Shown here piece by piece: positions 12,209 through 26,259 of a DNA stretch of 64,000 nucleotides. Source of the stretch: Linyphia triangularis (lineage: Eukaryota > Arthropoda > Arachnida > Araneae > Linyphiidae); assembly GCA_963978545.1 (NCBI GenBank), contig OZ021726.1, positions 32,522,459 to 32,586,458 on the forward strand. The letters are read 5' to 3'. The notes under the pieces are model-generated. The model did not search any database. It saw nothing but the letters and a program-made list of their open reading frames with translations, and was not told the origin of the DNA. Position numbers and translations under genes: made by a program. Within the stretch, counting starts at the first letter, position 1. Every line of letters begins with the position of its first letter.

Positions 12209-13642
12209 ATATTTAAATAACTAATTTTTTTAAAGAACTTTTGTTTAAACATTTGGAATCAGAAAGAAATTCTTCATACATATCAACTAATTTCATTCGA
12301 TTTAAAAAAATGAGGGAATGAGGAACTTGCACAAGTGAGGAAAATGAATATTTTTTGTATTTTCTAGTGTTATTCAACGAATATATTTGAGCAGTGCAAT
12401 TATTTTGTAGCTTTATGCTTTCAATTAATCAAAAATCGAGTTTGAAATTAGCCGAAATCAAAGCAAAAGTCACGTGACCAAAAACGCATAAAAAAACCGT
12501 GACGTGGTTACGCAGAGATAAAGTCGCAAAAAGAAGGAGAAACCTCACTCATTCCTCGTCTAAAAACAGGTTTTAGACTGGTTCATTATCTGCGAGTTGA
12601 CGTTTCACGCAAAAGTGGCTTTTTCCCGCCAAATCGCAAAGTGAAAAACTAAATATTTTTTTAACTATATATCCGAGCTCAAATTTTTGAAAGAATGATA
12701 TTGTTTTTCATGATTTTTTCTCTACTTTTATTTAAAAATAAAACCAAAAAACGTGAAAGTTCCTCATTATCCTTTGCATGAAATAGTAGGCAATGCATAT
12801 AAAGAATTTATATTAAAGACTTTGTTTTTATGGGTTAATTTTGATTTTTTGAACTGAGTAGATGCATAAATGATTTTAATCTTTAGTAATAAGATTCTAG
12901 GGCATGTTTTGCACAACAGCCTCATACAGCGAAAATCCTTATAGAGTAAACAAACTGACCGATACGCATTCTGAAACAACATGAACATCCAAAATGTTTT
13001 GGGAGTTTTTTACTTCAATATACGACTTCGGTTATTGAGCCTTGGATTGATATATAAGTAATATGGTCAAACAGTCAAAGTTCCTATAACAGAGACATTG
13101 GTAAAGACTGCTGTATCTGCAAGGTACAAATTTTAAATTTCTTTTTCATCAGCTGTTAAAAGGTATTTTTTCACAAAAAAATATCAATTATATTCTTTTA
13201 AAAACCACAATAGACTATTTTTATTGTGATGTTTTTAAGTTCTAGTGGAAACTAAATGTTAGTTTTTAGACACACGCTTTGTTCTACTGATTAGTAATGT
13301 TTTGCTTATGGATATGCCACAACTAAAAAGCTGAAAAGTGGAAAGATAAGTTTCCAATTAAATTTTACTTTTACTTAACAGTAGATGTGTTACGATTTGA
13401 TATAGAAGGTCTTTATAATTAAAGTTTTACTTTGAAATTTTATTCTACATTCGGCTATTTGAAAGGAAACAAAATGTTATTAAATTTGGTACCTATACAG
13501 GTCAAATGCTTTCATTTTCTGTAAATAAACAAAACAAATTTAAAAAATAAAATAATTGAATAAAATAGATAAAAAAAACTCACCGCTTGGGAGAAATGAC
13601 GCTGTATGCATCATTTTGTTTCGTTTCGCTCGTTGTTTTTCA
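12209..13642. other. Spacer or 3' region with CpG-containing patch
   Basis: The patch at about 12440-12660 is richer in CpG. It contains the palindrome GTCACGTGAC (an E-box core) near 12470 and a small perfect hairpin, GTCTAAAA/TTTTAGAC, with a 5-base loop near 12558-12578. It may belong to the 3' untranslated region of the preceding exon or be an independent regulatory element. The rest is AT-rich without features. Confidence 0.4.
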
Positions 13643-13690
13643 CTTCATGTCTTATTTCGTTTATATTGTTAAGAGAAATAAGACATGAAG
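13643..13690. repeat. 16-bp perfect hairpin beside a mariner remnant
   Basis: CTTCATGTCTTATTTC (13643-13658) is exactly complementary to 13675-13690 across a 16-base loop. The pairing resumes outward as CGTTGT (13631-13636) with ACAACG (13691-13696) after a 6-base bulge on the left arm. It lies about 20 bp beyond the stop codon of the transposase remnant that runs leftward from 14142, so it may be that transposon's 3' end structure. Confidence 0.85.
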
Positions 13691-13710
13691 ACAACGGTTT
13701 AATGCGTTTT

Positions 13711-14142
13711 TTATCGTTTATGTAAAGTTCTACAAACCATTTCAATGTGACGTCCATGATTATATGAAACAAAATTAAATAGTATAAATGCTTTTAGCTT
13801 ATTAAGAGAAATGTTATGGACCTGTCAATGAATAGTATTTTTTTTTAATTCTGCCAAATTTTTTATGTGATCATCATGCAGTGACTTTAAGGTAATTTTA
13901 TAGCCAAATGTTATAGAGATTGAGTTCTGGTGACTGGGGGTGGGAATGTGATCCGAGGGGTTCGGTGACTAGTGTGAGAAGCTTTGACTTCTTATCCGGT
14001 CTTGTGCGAAATGTTGCTTAAGTAACTATTTGACACTTGTACCAATGTGAGGTGGAGCTCCCTCCTGCATAGAAAATGTGGTATGTAAATTGACACGCTG
14101 CTGATGTTTAAGAATCACGAAAAGTCTTAACATTGACTCTAA
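13711..14142 (-). pseudogene. Tc1/mariner-type transposase, C-terminal half, dead
   Basis: On the minus strand one frame runs from 14142 to a stop at 13711-13713 (144 codons) with three internal stops (14026-14028 TAG, 13969-13971 TAG, 13825-13827 TGA) and no frameshift. Family landmarks appear in order. They are SMLR, then MQEGAPPHIG (14070 downward), the counterpart of the MQDGAPPH block that carries the second catalytic Asp, here changed to Glu. Next come VK-LLKQHFAQDR, GYK (the GYLKD position), NLAELKKN and, near the end, NHGRHIE, the counterpart of the C-terminal GGHIEH motif. A functional enzyme would cut and paste its element at TA sites; this copy cannot. The N-terminal half is not readable upstream, though weak traces may extend to about 14330. 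Confidence 0.85.
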
Positions 14143-17100
14143 GCAAGAAATCGTTGCTCAGTGATTCGCTTAGTACAAAATAGGTGGACACAAGTCAATT
14201 CAACGAATCGATTACTTGATGATCCCATGAGAATAACAACCCCCCATAAGTCACAATTCAAAATAATACTTAATGGCAAATATTCTTTGTTTAATAAGTA
14301 ATAAGCGATTGAAGTAAAGGAATGAGATAATTCCACTTATGTAAACAATTGAGTTGCAATTTAGCAGTGATTTCAAAAACGTCTTACAAGATTTGAAGAA
14401 AAGAATGTTACTGTTGTTGTGATGGATTTTGCTTTAGAGAGTTGGTAGTTTCTTATTTCATTCAAAATTTTCTTTAAGGTGTACGTATACTTTCGAACAT
14501 TTTTTTTTTTAATTCTGAGTTTAAAAATCCAATTCTTTTTTAGATTAGTTAGAAAGTATGTGATTAAAATTATTTCATAAAAAAATTCCAATTTCGGCAA
14601 TTGTTAATTTGTTAATCCAGCTTTAATTAGATAATTAGTACCTTTTTCAAACAATGATATATCAAATTCTAATTTACTTAGAAACCCAATTCCATTTGGA
14701 AATCCTTCGAAATATTATTCCTAATGTTTTGAAACTCAATTAAATTTCTTACAAAGAATATATATTTCTTTTTGCAATTTATTTTGTGTGAAAACATGAA
14801 AAAAAAAAAACAATATTTTCATTTTCAATCAATTCTATGTTTTAAAAATCACTAAAAAATCCATTTCTCGGTCAATTTTATATAATTGAGTTTCAAAACA
14901 TCTAGCATATTATGTAGATTACTATGGTATAAAAAAATTATAATTGAGCATTTTGTTGAATTATCATTGTTTGAATAAAGCGGGACATAATCAAAATCAA
15001 AATTCGTCAGAAAACAGGTTTAAAGTTTTAGAATAAACAGTTTTTATAAACAGACACGAAAGTGGTCACTGAAGGTAGAACATCAAGTGTTTCCATCTTA
15101 TTGTAATCTTTGAAAGTCCAAAAAGTTGTGTTACCCTTTCGATGAACACATTTCTGTGACATAAATGCGAGCTGAAATTAAACTTCAAGTCATACTGGAT
15201 AAACTACTAAACGTTTAATTGAAGTGCAAAGTCTACAAAAATGTACCATCTAATCATTCACATTAATTATCGATTCACGGGAGCTCTGGTCATAGCACGC
15301 ATAAACAGATATTTGAGAACTCCGAGGCTACTGAGGAGTTTCCTCATGTATTTGCATTTGTTCCATTGAGGTTGAGTGACAGCTAAAATATTTTTTGGCA
15401 AAATCCGCGACCATCATTCACACTCTATTGTCGTTTATTAATTAAATTTATTTTTTCAAAGGAAACAAATGAATTCACTGTGATAGAAACAAATCAAGTT
15501 TTAGAAGAAATATCTCTGCAACTTGTAGTGTTGGCGAATCTTAAATTATTGTGAAACCCGTCCTTTTACTCACAATGACAGATGAGATGTGCATTAATTT
15601 GACTGACACACGCTTTCTACAAATATTTGCATATGTGATGCCACTACCAAAATGATGAATGACAAATGAAAAGACGTAATTGTGAAAATAGAACATTACA
15701 CGGTTTCGGTATGTCTACTTTGTATGCGTAGATTCGTTCCTTTGAGTGCTTGTTACACATTAGCTATTGTTTGGATTTTTAAAAAACGTGGAAAGCTAAA
15801 TGTGATACTATTAATCTAGTGTGCAACAACGTTCGGAAGAAATCAAGATAAAGTTTAAAATCCCCATCGGACTTAATTGTAGACGAACCAAAACATTGTT
15901 ATGGAAATACAAATGAGGGAAAAACAACTCGCAGATTCTTTATGAAACCGTTGGTTGGATGTTAATCTAATTAAAAATTTAAATATTTTATTAAGAACTC
16001 TCTCCTCCGGCTATGACATTAATTTTATCAAATTTTAAAAACTTAATAAAAACTCAGAACCTGTATCTTTATCAGTATTTTTGGTACTATATGTTACTAT
16101 GCACAAAATTCTGGTACATAGTACGTAGGTTATTAGAACATGCCTTCTTCCAGTCGGGCAACTCTCCGAAGAATCTCAAGAGGCCTGAAATAAAAACTGT
16201 TGTAGATTCCGTGAGCACCCTACCAGGAAACAGTCACGTATTTTCTCGAATATGGACTTACTACTGAATATTCTTCAGATAAAGTCTGATCATGTAAGAA
16301 AGCCTAGAAAGAGAACAGAGAAATTACTTGAGGAAGTTCTGAACTTAATTGTCTAGTCTTCAATCCCAATAAATCAGGTAGCAAGTAGTGTTCATCCGTA
16401 TGACGATGTAGTATAACGACGAAGATGATGAAGTCTGATTAGGAGATTGAGTCATGTGATGATAATTATTAGATTTGAGTACTATTTGGTAATTTAATTT
16501 TATGTTGTCTATTTCTATAATCTAAATTACAATCAGTATGAGTAAATTTTATCGCACAATTTATACTATGTGTTAAATAACATACGTAATTTTCTTGTTA
16601 TAATAACATCGATTTTTTTAAATACATTTTTTTTATTCCGTACTTGTTTTTTTGTTTTTTTATATAAATATTCCCCAAGCTTCTAAATTATCAAAAAATG
16701 CGTAATTAATCAATAAAACAGCAAAATATTGTTCGTCATAACCAGATCAAACAAATCGTAGAACAAAATGCTTTTGTTCACCTAGCTTGTATTAGGCGAC
16801 TCGTTGTGAATCGCGGTGCATGTTACGGACCCAGCATTCTATTGCTCTTAAAAAAAAAAGTTGTATAATTGTGACATTAGCTGTCGTACCATATCACACG
16901 ACGGTGGCTTTAGGAGAGTGCAATGGATATTGAGTGCTGGGTGAATAACGTAAGGAATAGTATCCTACAGTTATTGGCATTGACGTGTCCATTTGGGTAA
17001 AAATGGCGTCACAATTTTATTTTAGAAACGATTATTATCGTTTTAAACTAGTCTCAATGTCCCCTTGTGAGAAGATTTTGAACTATTTTTGATTATAATT

Positions 17101-19750
17101 TTTAAAAAAATGTGTTCAAAATCAAATTTGATACTATTTTGTCCAGTAGTGTTCCTTTTATAGCCGTTTCAATGGGAAACGTTTACAAAGATCCTGGTTT
17201 TTTAGGGGGTTAAGACAATAAAATATAAAATTTCTTATTTTTTAAAAGAACTATTATGAAATTTTTTGGGGTTGATGTATTTTGAATATTAAAATCGAAT
17301 AAATTATTCCTTACTAAAACAACATTTGGAATTAATTTAAAAATAAATTTGTTTGTAAAATTTTGGTAAATTTTTTTTATACAAGTCTAACTAATAAGTC
17401 ATTCTACAATTTTGTTGTGCTAAATAACTCGCAAATATTCATAATATAAATTTCTTTGATTTTTCTAAATCATTATTGTATTTTTTTCAAATAATATTTT
17501 TAATAAAAAATCCAATTAATATTTCATCAAAGATTTTTTTAAAAATTCCAGAATTCTTTAAATTTCATGTATCAATAATTAAAATTATTAAAGAAATAAT
17601 TTTTAAAATACCTGTAAAATTTTTTATGCATTGTCATGTATGGTTTTAGAATTATATCGATTCAAAATTTAAAAAATTTGAAAAAATATCGTTAACTGAA
17701 CTGGAGTTTAAATTTTAGAATAGCATGGTTAAGAAGCATCTCTCATAGTGCTAATTATTTAATGATTAAAGTTGTTATTCAGGTAGTTTCATTTTAATTT
17801 CCACAATTTCAATCTATCAATATTTTTTAAAACAGGAAAAAAAATTCAATTTTGGCAAAATTTAGTATCCAATACCTTCTTAATAAACAATTAATATTCA
17901 ATATTTTTATATTATATTTGTATGAATCTATGTGTTATGTAATATATAAGTAGAATAAAATTAAAAATAAATTTGTATAATACTTTAGGAACTTTTGCAT
18001 TTTTAACTAGTTATTTAACTCATTATAAACTAGAACATTAATAACTAGGGAATGAGATCATTCTTCAAAAATTCTGAGTTGCAGTTGTTACATTGTACTT
18101 CATACTTATTTGATTTTCAATGTATGAAGTGGTTTAGTAAGTTTGCTAATAAAAACTAAATCTAATAAACCTCTTATACTTTAATACGGCTACAATTAGT
18201 ATCAATAATAAACCATTAAAAGAGATAAAACTTAAAGTTTCATCAACGTTTTATTTTTACTTTTACCAAAACAAATTAAAAATAATGATTTAGATATTTC
18301 TCGAAAAGGTTACTTTTATCAAGTTTTTGGAAATGATTTAAATGTATTAGTCCACATTCTTTGGGACCCCTACACAATAACTTATTCCATAAATATTTAA
18401 AAGCATTTCTATTTGGCACAATTTATTTTTTAGGTGCACCATTTTCCATTGCTAATTTTAGACATGCATTATTTTAGTTAAAAAAAACCCTCCCAGATTA
18501 AAATATAATGTTCTAAATTACAGAATATATTTTGAAATTAAAAAAAAGTGCATTAAAACCACAAAGCAAATCAACATTTTAATAATGCATAGCTAATACA
18601 TATAATAAGGTAATACAAACTACACATAAAAACTCAATTTTATTAGCTAAAAGCTATTTTTAATTAGTAATTTACCTCGCTGATGTATTCCTAACTCAAA
18701 TTGATTCTATGACCGTACATAAATGCCTGCAGTTAGGGGTAATAACAAACACATGCCCCGAAGTACGGAACTACAAAATGACTATCCTTCCCAAAATATC
18801 ATAGCGATATTTTTTGCTATAACGTAATGGGATCCACCAAACCATTTGCGTTTCCTAACAAGAGGACCCGTTACGGAGTTTATTTTAGCTCCGAAATCAA
18901 TGACCCGTTACAATTCGGCAGGAAAGTCAGGTACTTTCATTGTGAAGTGATAAGAAATGCAGAGCGAAATGAATTTCTTCTTTCTGCTGATTTTTTTAAT
19001 ACTTTTTTTGGGGGGTAGAAAGTGCTTGTAGGTAAAGAAACCAATTCCGAACTCCCTCGTATCTTAATGCTTTCTACGGTGCATAAGCATTCGAATTACG
19101 TTGGAATGAATCTACATTTCAATTCCTGACCACGATCATTTCTCTTCTTCTGCAACCGCAGCGGGTTATTTCGTAGGTGGGGATATTATTCCATTTTGAG
19201 CGAAACGGGCTAGGAGTGGAATATGCAATAAAATTTCAAATGCGATATTAAAAGGAAATTGTATTATTATATTATATTCCTTTTATTTTATCTCATTTCG
19301 GGTTCAAAGTGTAAAAGACTTTTTCAGAAGTATGAAATCTTAGCACACAATGTAAAAGTATGACTTGCATTGGGAAACTTAAATGCAATTGAACAAAAAT
19401 AGCCTACATGGACAATAGTTTATATTGAATATAATAGCCCATATACGAGTCATAATCAAGGAATGCAAAATATAAGTAACATGAAATAAGTATAAATAAA
19501 AGTTAAGAATATTTTTAACAAATATTAATATTTGTTTTGGCGACATTAGTTAAAAAGCTCTAACGAAAAATAATATTAATAATAATAAAAAGCATATTTT
19601 GACACTTTTGAATTAGTCATTAGAAAACAATCTTTTTGCTTCATTGAATAGCTCAAGTTATTAGGTTATACAAATTCATAAATCTACACGACAATAAAAA
19701 AAAAAAAATGAAATTTCAAAGGGCAAACGCAAAAATGTCAATATGCATTT

Positions 19751-19781
<31 letters not shown>

Positions 19782-20211
19782 CGATTTATGGCATTTGAAC
19801 TTGTGATGGCAATATTATCTTGTGTAAAATAATTTCATATTATACTATAAATGCGATTTAATATATTGATGTTATTAATGTGATTTAATTTGCTTGAGTC
19901 CAATTTACACAAGGTGGTCACTGTAAATGAATCCCCACGTTTCAAATTGTCATTGTATTTCGAATGATCAATTCTAAACTTATGCTTTGAAAATAGTTTT
20001 GGGTTGCCAGTTTTATGCTGGTCACCGTTACATAACAACACATTTATACACAGATAAAAATATTACGCAGAAAACGTATAAAAAAATAAATAAAAAAAAA
20101 CCTTCAGGGTCTTTCAGAAAGGTATCTTTAACTTTGAAATGGCATAACTGCGACACATGAAAAGACAGGTGGTTTGTTGGATAGACAGGTGAGGAATTTT
20201 TAATACACTTG
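14143..20211. other. Long spacer with several GC-richer, mixed-base patches
   Basis: No gene is recognisable. Patches at about 15100-15740, 16780-17010 and 18690-19230 stand out from the AT-rich background by CpG content and low simplicity. The 15.1-15.7 kb patch holds ATTTGCAT, TGACAGCT, TGACAGATGAG and TTATTAATTAA words. The 16.8-17.0 kb patch has an 8-bp inverted pair ACCCAGCA/TGCTGGGT. The 18.8-kb patch has a 64-codon frame from ATG 18827 with a CAG|GTAC donor-like site near 18930. A 29-base T run lies at 19753-19781. The frame at 16013-16267 has a CTTCTTCCAG acceptor-like site near 16155, but no family match. Confidence 0.45.
15100..15740. promoter_or_regulatory. Candidate regulatory patch
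   Basis: The patch is a mixed-base, CpG-bearing island in AT-rich DNA. It contains octamer-like ATTTGCAT, Meis/TGIF-like TGACAGCT and TGACAG words, and TTATTAATTAA homeodomain-type cores. No frame is convincing. Motif words of this length are weak evidence; the call rests mainly on composition contrast. Confidence 0.2.
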
Positions 20212-20505
20212 TTTGCAAAATTGATTAGTGGGAGTAAATTTGATGACGGCTGCATATGGCTTACCGAAGAGGCCCATTTTTAATTGGGACGAAATTATCA
20301 ATGAACAAAACTGGTGAATATGGGGTACTGAAAACCCCATGTGTGTCTTGTAAAACCAATGCATTTTGCAAAATTGACATTATTTGGAATGCATTATCTG
20401 TTAAAGCGTTCATATGGCTTTTTTTAATGAGGGAAACAATAAACTGATTCCGTTATATTCAGATTTTACAACAATTCTGAGCTGTCACATTTCAATATTG
20501 TAAAT
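20212..20505 (+). pseudogene. Tc1/mariner-type transposase fragment, dead (copy 2)
   Basis: Three forward frames must be combined to follow the protein. First comes FAKLISGSKFDDGCIWLTEEAHF; its EEAHF corresponds to the catalytic DEAHF-type block with Asp changed to Glu. After a shift in a T run near 20280 it reads NEQNW-stop-IWGTENP, the counterpart of the NKQNxRIWGTENP segment. After further shifts come KPMHFAKLTLFG, matching the EKPLHSxKVTVWC segment, then GFF and NEGNN. Stops and frameshifts make it non-functional. The fragment aligns with the remnant at 62378-62598, so both descend from the same or closely related transposons. The C-terminal catalytic half is not found here. Confidence 0.78.
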
Positions 20506-21734
20506 AATTTTACAAACTAGTGAATTTAAAATTCTGTACCTGTTTATTCAACATATACCGTCTGTTTCTTCTTATTGTCAATAACTAATTCCCAATTTTT
20601 TCATCTCAAAGTTAGTTTTTGAAAAAACCTGAATATACCAAACAACGTATCTAACTATTTGCCAGTACATGAAAATTTCGATTATACTTATTATGTGAAT
20701 TGAATAATTTTTTATGTATGAACATTTTAATACATTATAAAATGTAGAGGAACGTTGGGTATTATAAAATAGTCAGGTAATAGGGAAGACTGAGATTTCA
20801 TATTTACTAAGCACTTCTTCCAAATGGCAATATCCTAAACTTCTTCTAAAAGTTGTCATTATGCTCTATCAAATCTCTCGTTCATTTATTTCTAATATTA
20901 TTTTTTCCTGAAGAGCAAAATTTTATCTTGAATTTCATGAAATTTTTATACGAAAGTTTTTACAAATCTATTATGAATTTCTAAAATTTCGGCTGCACTT
21001 TCTTCAAAGAGTGATAATTTTTCATGAAAGAGTTATTTTTTAAATTGCGACTTTTTTATGTAGAAAGTGGGGTTATTATTATTATTATTTTTTTTTTCTC
21101 AAGAAGGATTTTCATGATGAAGTGAATGTGAAGCTGCACAGTATATCTTGTTTTCTTTGACCTAACTTGTTTGTCTCAGATCAGATAAAGTAAATTCCAT
21201 TTGTTTTCCACAACTAACGTTCATTAACTACATTTTTTTTTTATTTTCTTCAATTTCCATCCCAATTTCATGTTACACAATAATGCAATTTTTTAAGAAA
21301 AATTTACATTAAGATAAATTCTGAAAATTAGTATTTTTAAAATAAGTACTTATTAAATTAAGGCATTACAAATAGTTGCATTCGTGTTAATTATAATTTT
21401 AGGGTTTTAAAATATTTTGATATTGATATACACTTGTAAATGTAAATGGTATTCCATAATAACCCAAGTTTTTATGTTATTGCTAAATTTTCTCCGAACT
21501 TTCATTTCACTTACCTTACTACTCGTCAAAACCCACATAGTTATTTTGCCTAAAACCTTTTTTTTTCATATCTATAAAATGGCACATAAAATACGGATAT
21601 TTATAAGCTAAGTCATTATGATTTGAATGTTCCATATAATATATGTAGTTGTTTTATATTGAAGTAGAAATCCAATTGCTCAATAAAATTGTTTTGTCTT
21701 ATGTAGTCCACTAGTTTATGAACGTATAAATATA

Positions 21735-21740
<6 letters not shown>

Positions 21741-21776
<36 letters not shown>
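21741..21776. repeat. 36-base poly(A) run
   Basis: An uninterrupted run of 36 A. AATAAA occurs about 55 bp upstream (near 21683), so the run could be the tail of an old retroposed sequence on the plus strand. I found no flanking target duplication or recognisable parent. Confidence 0.9.
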
Positions 21777-21778
<2 letters not shown>

Positions 21779-24700
21779 GGCAACTAAAGATCTCTTCAGA
21801 TCTAATTCTATAGTAAAAGTAATAATATTTAAAAAAAAAAATAATACTAATAAAAAGGCATTTCAATATTTATTAACATCCATACCTAGATTTTGTGAAA
21901 ACTAATTAAAAAAAATAAAGTATATATCTTTAATTAAAAAAAAGTTTCAGAAAAAAGTGTATAGTAAAATGCTCCAATTAAAATATTCACAATATTTCAT
22001 TATAGGTAACCTAATAGACCAGCTTTTTGTGGTTACTCTCAAAGTAAATAGTGCTTTGGAAATAATATCTATTTCTCTAGAAATATGATTCTAGAAGATA
22101 TTTTCTGATCTCGTACTATATGTACTATGTTTAAAGCATTACCCCGAAAGATATAGTGTATCTGTATACATTACTACATATCTATCTATTATGTGTATAA
22201 TGATATATCCGGACTCCCGAACACAAAATTTCATTTTTAGTACTTATTAAAAAGTTATATTACCTATACTTAAAACAAGTATAACCATTTCATCTCAGAT
22301 TTTAATGAAATAAACATAGGCTTACAAAGTGCTTACAGGAAATCGACTCAGTTTCAAAAAACATAATTAAATATTTTTTTAAATCTTTTGCTAACCTCAG
22401 AAACAATTCCAACTCAGTTCTCATACCTTTATTACGGCCATTAAATCACAACAACTTCAAATCAAAACAAACAGAACTCCAATTTATAGTAATCAAAACA
22501 GACCGGTAACTAATTATCATATATAAAAACACATACTTTCTTTACAGCGAGGGATGTCATTATATAGGAATCTCAAACAACTCAACAATTACAAGGAGTT
22601 ATAGGAGGTATTATTGCAATTATCAGGATGCTATTTTTGTACCTTGAAGTGTAATGTAAAGACGCGTTGGAGTAATACCTAATAGAAGTGATCATCGTTG
22701 TAGGTATCGTACAACCAAATGATAACGATGGCTATTTATTCGCAGGATAAGAAAGCCGTTTAATCTTGATTCAATTAAGAAAGACGTTGGATGTAAGCGA
22801 TTTCAATAAGAGTTGGTACTTCACTGGTAATTATCATTAAGTAGATGAGGTCGTAAAAGGTAAGGCTATTGAGATAAGGTATAAGTGAGGCTATTATTAA
22901 AAGCTGAATCTTGGGTATGGTTACCGATGAATCAAATGTAATATAGGTTTCTCATTTAATGAATGTACAAAAAGTTCGTGATAAGAAATGAGGTGAGATA
23001 TTAGCAATGTCATTACTTAAAATTAGAGAAAGCTAATAATAACTTTTCGAGGTTTGTAATTGTTGTAGTGGTGCATTTTTGGGCATCCAAAGAACTCTTT
23101 GGGTTATTTATATTGTAGTTAAGTTGTAAGTAAATTAATAAATTTGTTCATAAAATAATTAAAGAAGTTTTATTTGAATTTGTAATGGTAAGTTTAAATG
23201 ATAACTAGTCAGATAAAGTGAATATAGTGCAATTAATTTAATTATGCAGTTTGAATACTTATAAATTTGTAGTCTATTGACTTGGAATACAATATTGGTA
23301 AATGCTTTTTACTTCATATTTTAGAAAGATATTACAATGCTTGAAAATGCATAACTTTAAAATTGTCAAAAACTCATCAATTAAGCATAAAAACAATCGG
23401 AATATTAACATAACTGAAAATTACACTTAACCTCTTTTTTAAAAACAATGACACCTCACTAAAAATATAGTTATTGAATTAGTTAAACACATTATGTGAT
23501 CCTTCAACTATCCAATAAACAATAAACTTACCACACAGTTTATTTTTACGCAATTCCAGACACAAAAACCCAGCCAAATTTCCAATTCCGCGACTAATCT
23601 CGCAACACCTTCCTTAGAGCCATTTATTCTAATGTCCTTATTTCCTCAGTCAAATGCAGCTCACATCCATACCCATCGAAAGAAATATTTCTCCAAAAGT
23701 CCAGCAAAAGTAGACTTCCAGTAGAATTATGCAGTTCCATCCTTCTACGTATTCCAGCATATCCATAATGAACCTATTCCTATGCCTTTTCGACGTCTTT
23801 TTCAGGAAGCGGCCAATTATGCCCCAACTTTATCCGATTTCGGTTCGCTCTGCCCTTTTTTATATTCCAAGCCCTTTTATTGTTCGTATTCAGCTTTATT
23901 CGGACCTGTTCCCTTCTTTGCCCCCTCCCCCCCTTTCCCAAGTATGGTACATGTAGCGTAGTAGAATGAATGGACATGTCGCAGACGGTAATACTGAGTG
24001 GATGAAGAAGTACAAGATTCCAATTTTTTTTTTGTTAGCCAGAACGGGAAGAGGGTGGGATTAAATTTTATTCTGCGCCATTTTGGATCATTTTTATTGG
24101 GTTTGGAAGACTGGTGGTGGTGGGGGAGTTTCTTTTCAATTTTTAAAGCAGTCACTGTTTTTTTTTTAGTGTTGTTGTTATTATATAACTTTGTGTATCC
24201 GATCATGGGAGATATGTATTAATGGGGATTATTTAGTTTCTATTCTTCTCTGAATAGTTTGAATCATTCTTCATTTTTGACTCTTGGGAAGCGAAGAAGT
24301 TTCTTTTGGTGATTCATTTCTGTTAAGGATGAATCTGTTAAGCACGCTTTCAAAGAAGTACGATTAATTAATAATCAAGTTGATGATAGGTAATGTTGGT
24401 GCATTACGTTAAGTTTTACTAGCCATTAATACTGTGAGGTAAAAATGCAACGTCAATATATTTAAATTAAGCGCTAAATATCATTAATAGAGGAGTGATG
24501 GATATAAATCTGATGAATAGTCTGAAACGCATGGTATAAGAATGATGCCTGTCCAAAGTTTAGTTTTGAAAAAAGAGATCACTGTGATAGTGGTACTTGG
24601 ATTTAACTGAAATTTATGTAAAATATTCAAAATTTAACACGATAAAATAATTTTGTACATTTAAACTCGCGTAATTTCGACTTTTAGAAAAAAAGTTGAA

Positions 24701-25417
24701 TTAGCCTAACTTTAATATAATACGAGATTTTACAGAAAATAAATAACTCCCACAGCAAAAAAACTATTGTACATGTATTTAAATCTGCTTTCAACTATTT
24801 TGTGGAATAATTCCAGCGAATTTTTATAATACTTCATAAAAGTGGCGTACACAAATTTCATTTTAAATGCTTTTATTAGGCCTTAATATATTTGAATTTA
24901 TTTGCAATGCGTGCAATAATTTCTTAACAGAACTTGTTATTTTTCAGTGTCATACCATTTCAGTGCTTTATGTTTTTATGGTTATAGCAGATCTCTATTC
25001 TATAGTTGTACATTATGAGTAAAATTATTCAGAAATTTCAACCAAAGACTTAAAAATACCATTAAACACAGATTTTGTCTTATTTTTTTCTTGTGTCTTT
25101 AATTTTTACAAGTATTATTGAACGTTTCTTTAAAGTTCGAAATGTTTATTGTTAATCCCTAGTTGTACGCTTCTTTAAAAAATTGCCGCGTATAAATATT
25201 TTTATTTCTAACTAGATTAGTTTCATTTAATTAGTGTCAGTTAATTGAGAATTTATTTATTAATTTAATTTAGGTTATTTTATTATTCATGTAAATTAAA
25301 TTTCATTTTTTCCAATGAAATTGCCAACTATTTGATACATAGTATACTGACATTAATGAAGTATACTATTGTTACTTATTTCAAACTTACTATTGGAAAG
25401 GTTGCTTTTTAGACATG

Positions 25418-25449
<32 letters not shown>

Positions 25450-26259
25450 TCTAACAATAGTCCAATTTCAATAACAATAGTTCTTTCAAGAAATATACTC
25501 AAAAACAAGAATTATAAGAATGCTGACAGACTTTAATTTTTCTAATGATTTTTTATCACTAATACCTTTGTGTGTTGTATTTTACATTTATTTGTGTATG
25601 TGCGATGAATTTAATTCAAATATTGGATTAGTTCCCAGTATGCTTAGGTTTTCATAATAGAGAAATTTATCCTAAAGAGTAAATTTTCTGTTTCCCTTAA
25701 CCTTAATTTATAATCTCTGATACAAATGCAATGGGAATAAAATTTCAAATATAACTTGTAAATTTATAAAAGTCTTTTATTTAGTAAAATTTAAAAATAA
25801 GTTTATTGAAAATAACTCGGATTTATTGTTCCTAAACGTTTGAGTCTTACATGCCACACATTAAAGCGAAACGGGATTTAAATACTAATAATTGATAGTT
25901 TTAGCTCTTTATCATATCCTAATAATATACAGGTTCTCTTATCCTAGCTTACTTTATCCTTTAACGAGCGATAAAGAAATTTCCTTTTAATTTATTTCAA
26001 TTACATTTTAAAGAATCCATTCAATCGTATCACTGCCCATTCTAACCACAAAATTGCAATAAACAGAGGTAGGTAGAAGTATTTGGCTTGTTTTCAAAAT
26101 CTGAAGTCATTCAAGAACGCATTTGAAAAGTTTTTCCAAATGCTAAATTAAAGACTTCCCGAAGTTTTACAAAACTACTGTATGGTTTCTTACGCCATTG
26201 TCAAGTTTAAAAATACGTTACTTTTGACAACCCAAGCCAAGCGCACCTTCAAAAATTAA

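Noticed and set aside
23729..24222. Overlapping frames on both strands with Pro- and Trp-rich runs
   Set aside because: The runs come from CCCCTCCCC and GGTGGTGG tracts read in different frames; there is no consistent coding signal.
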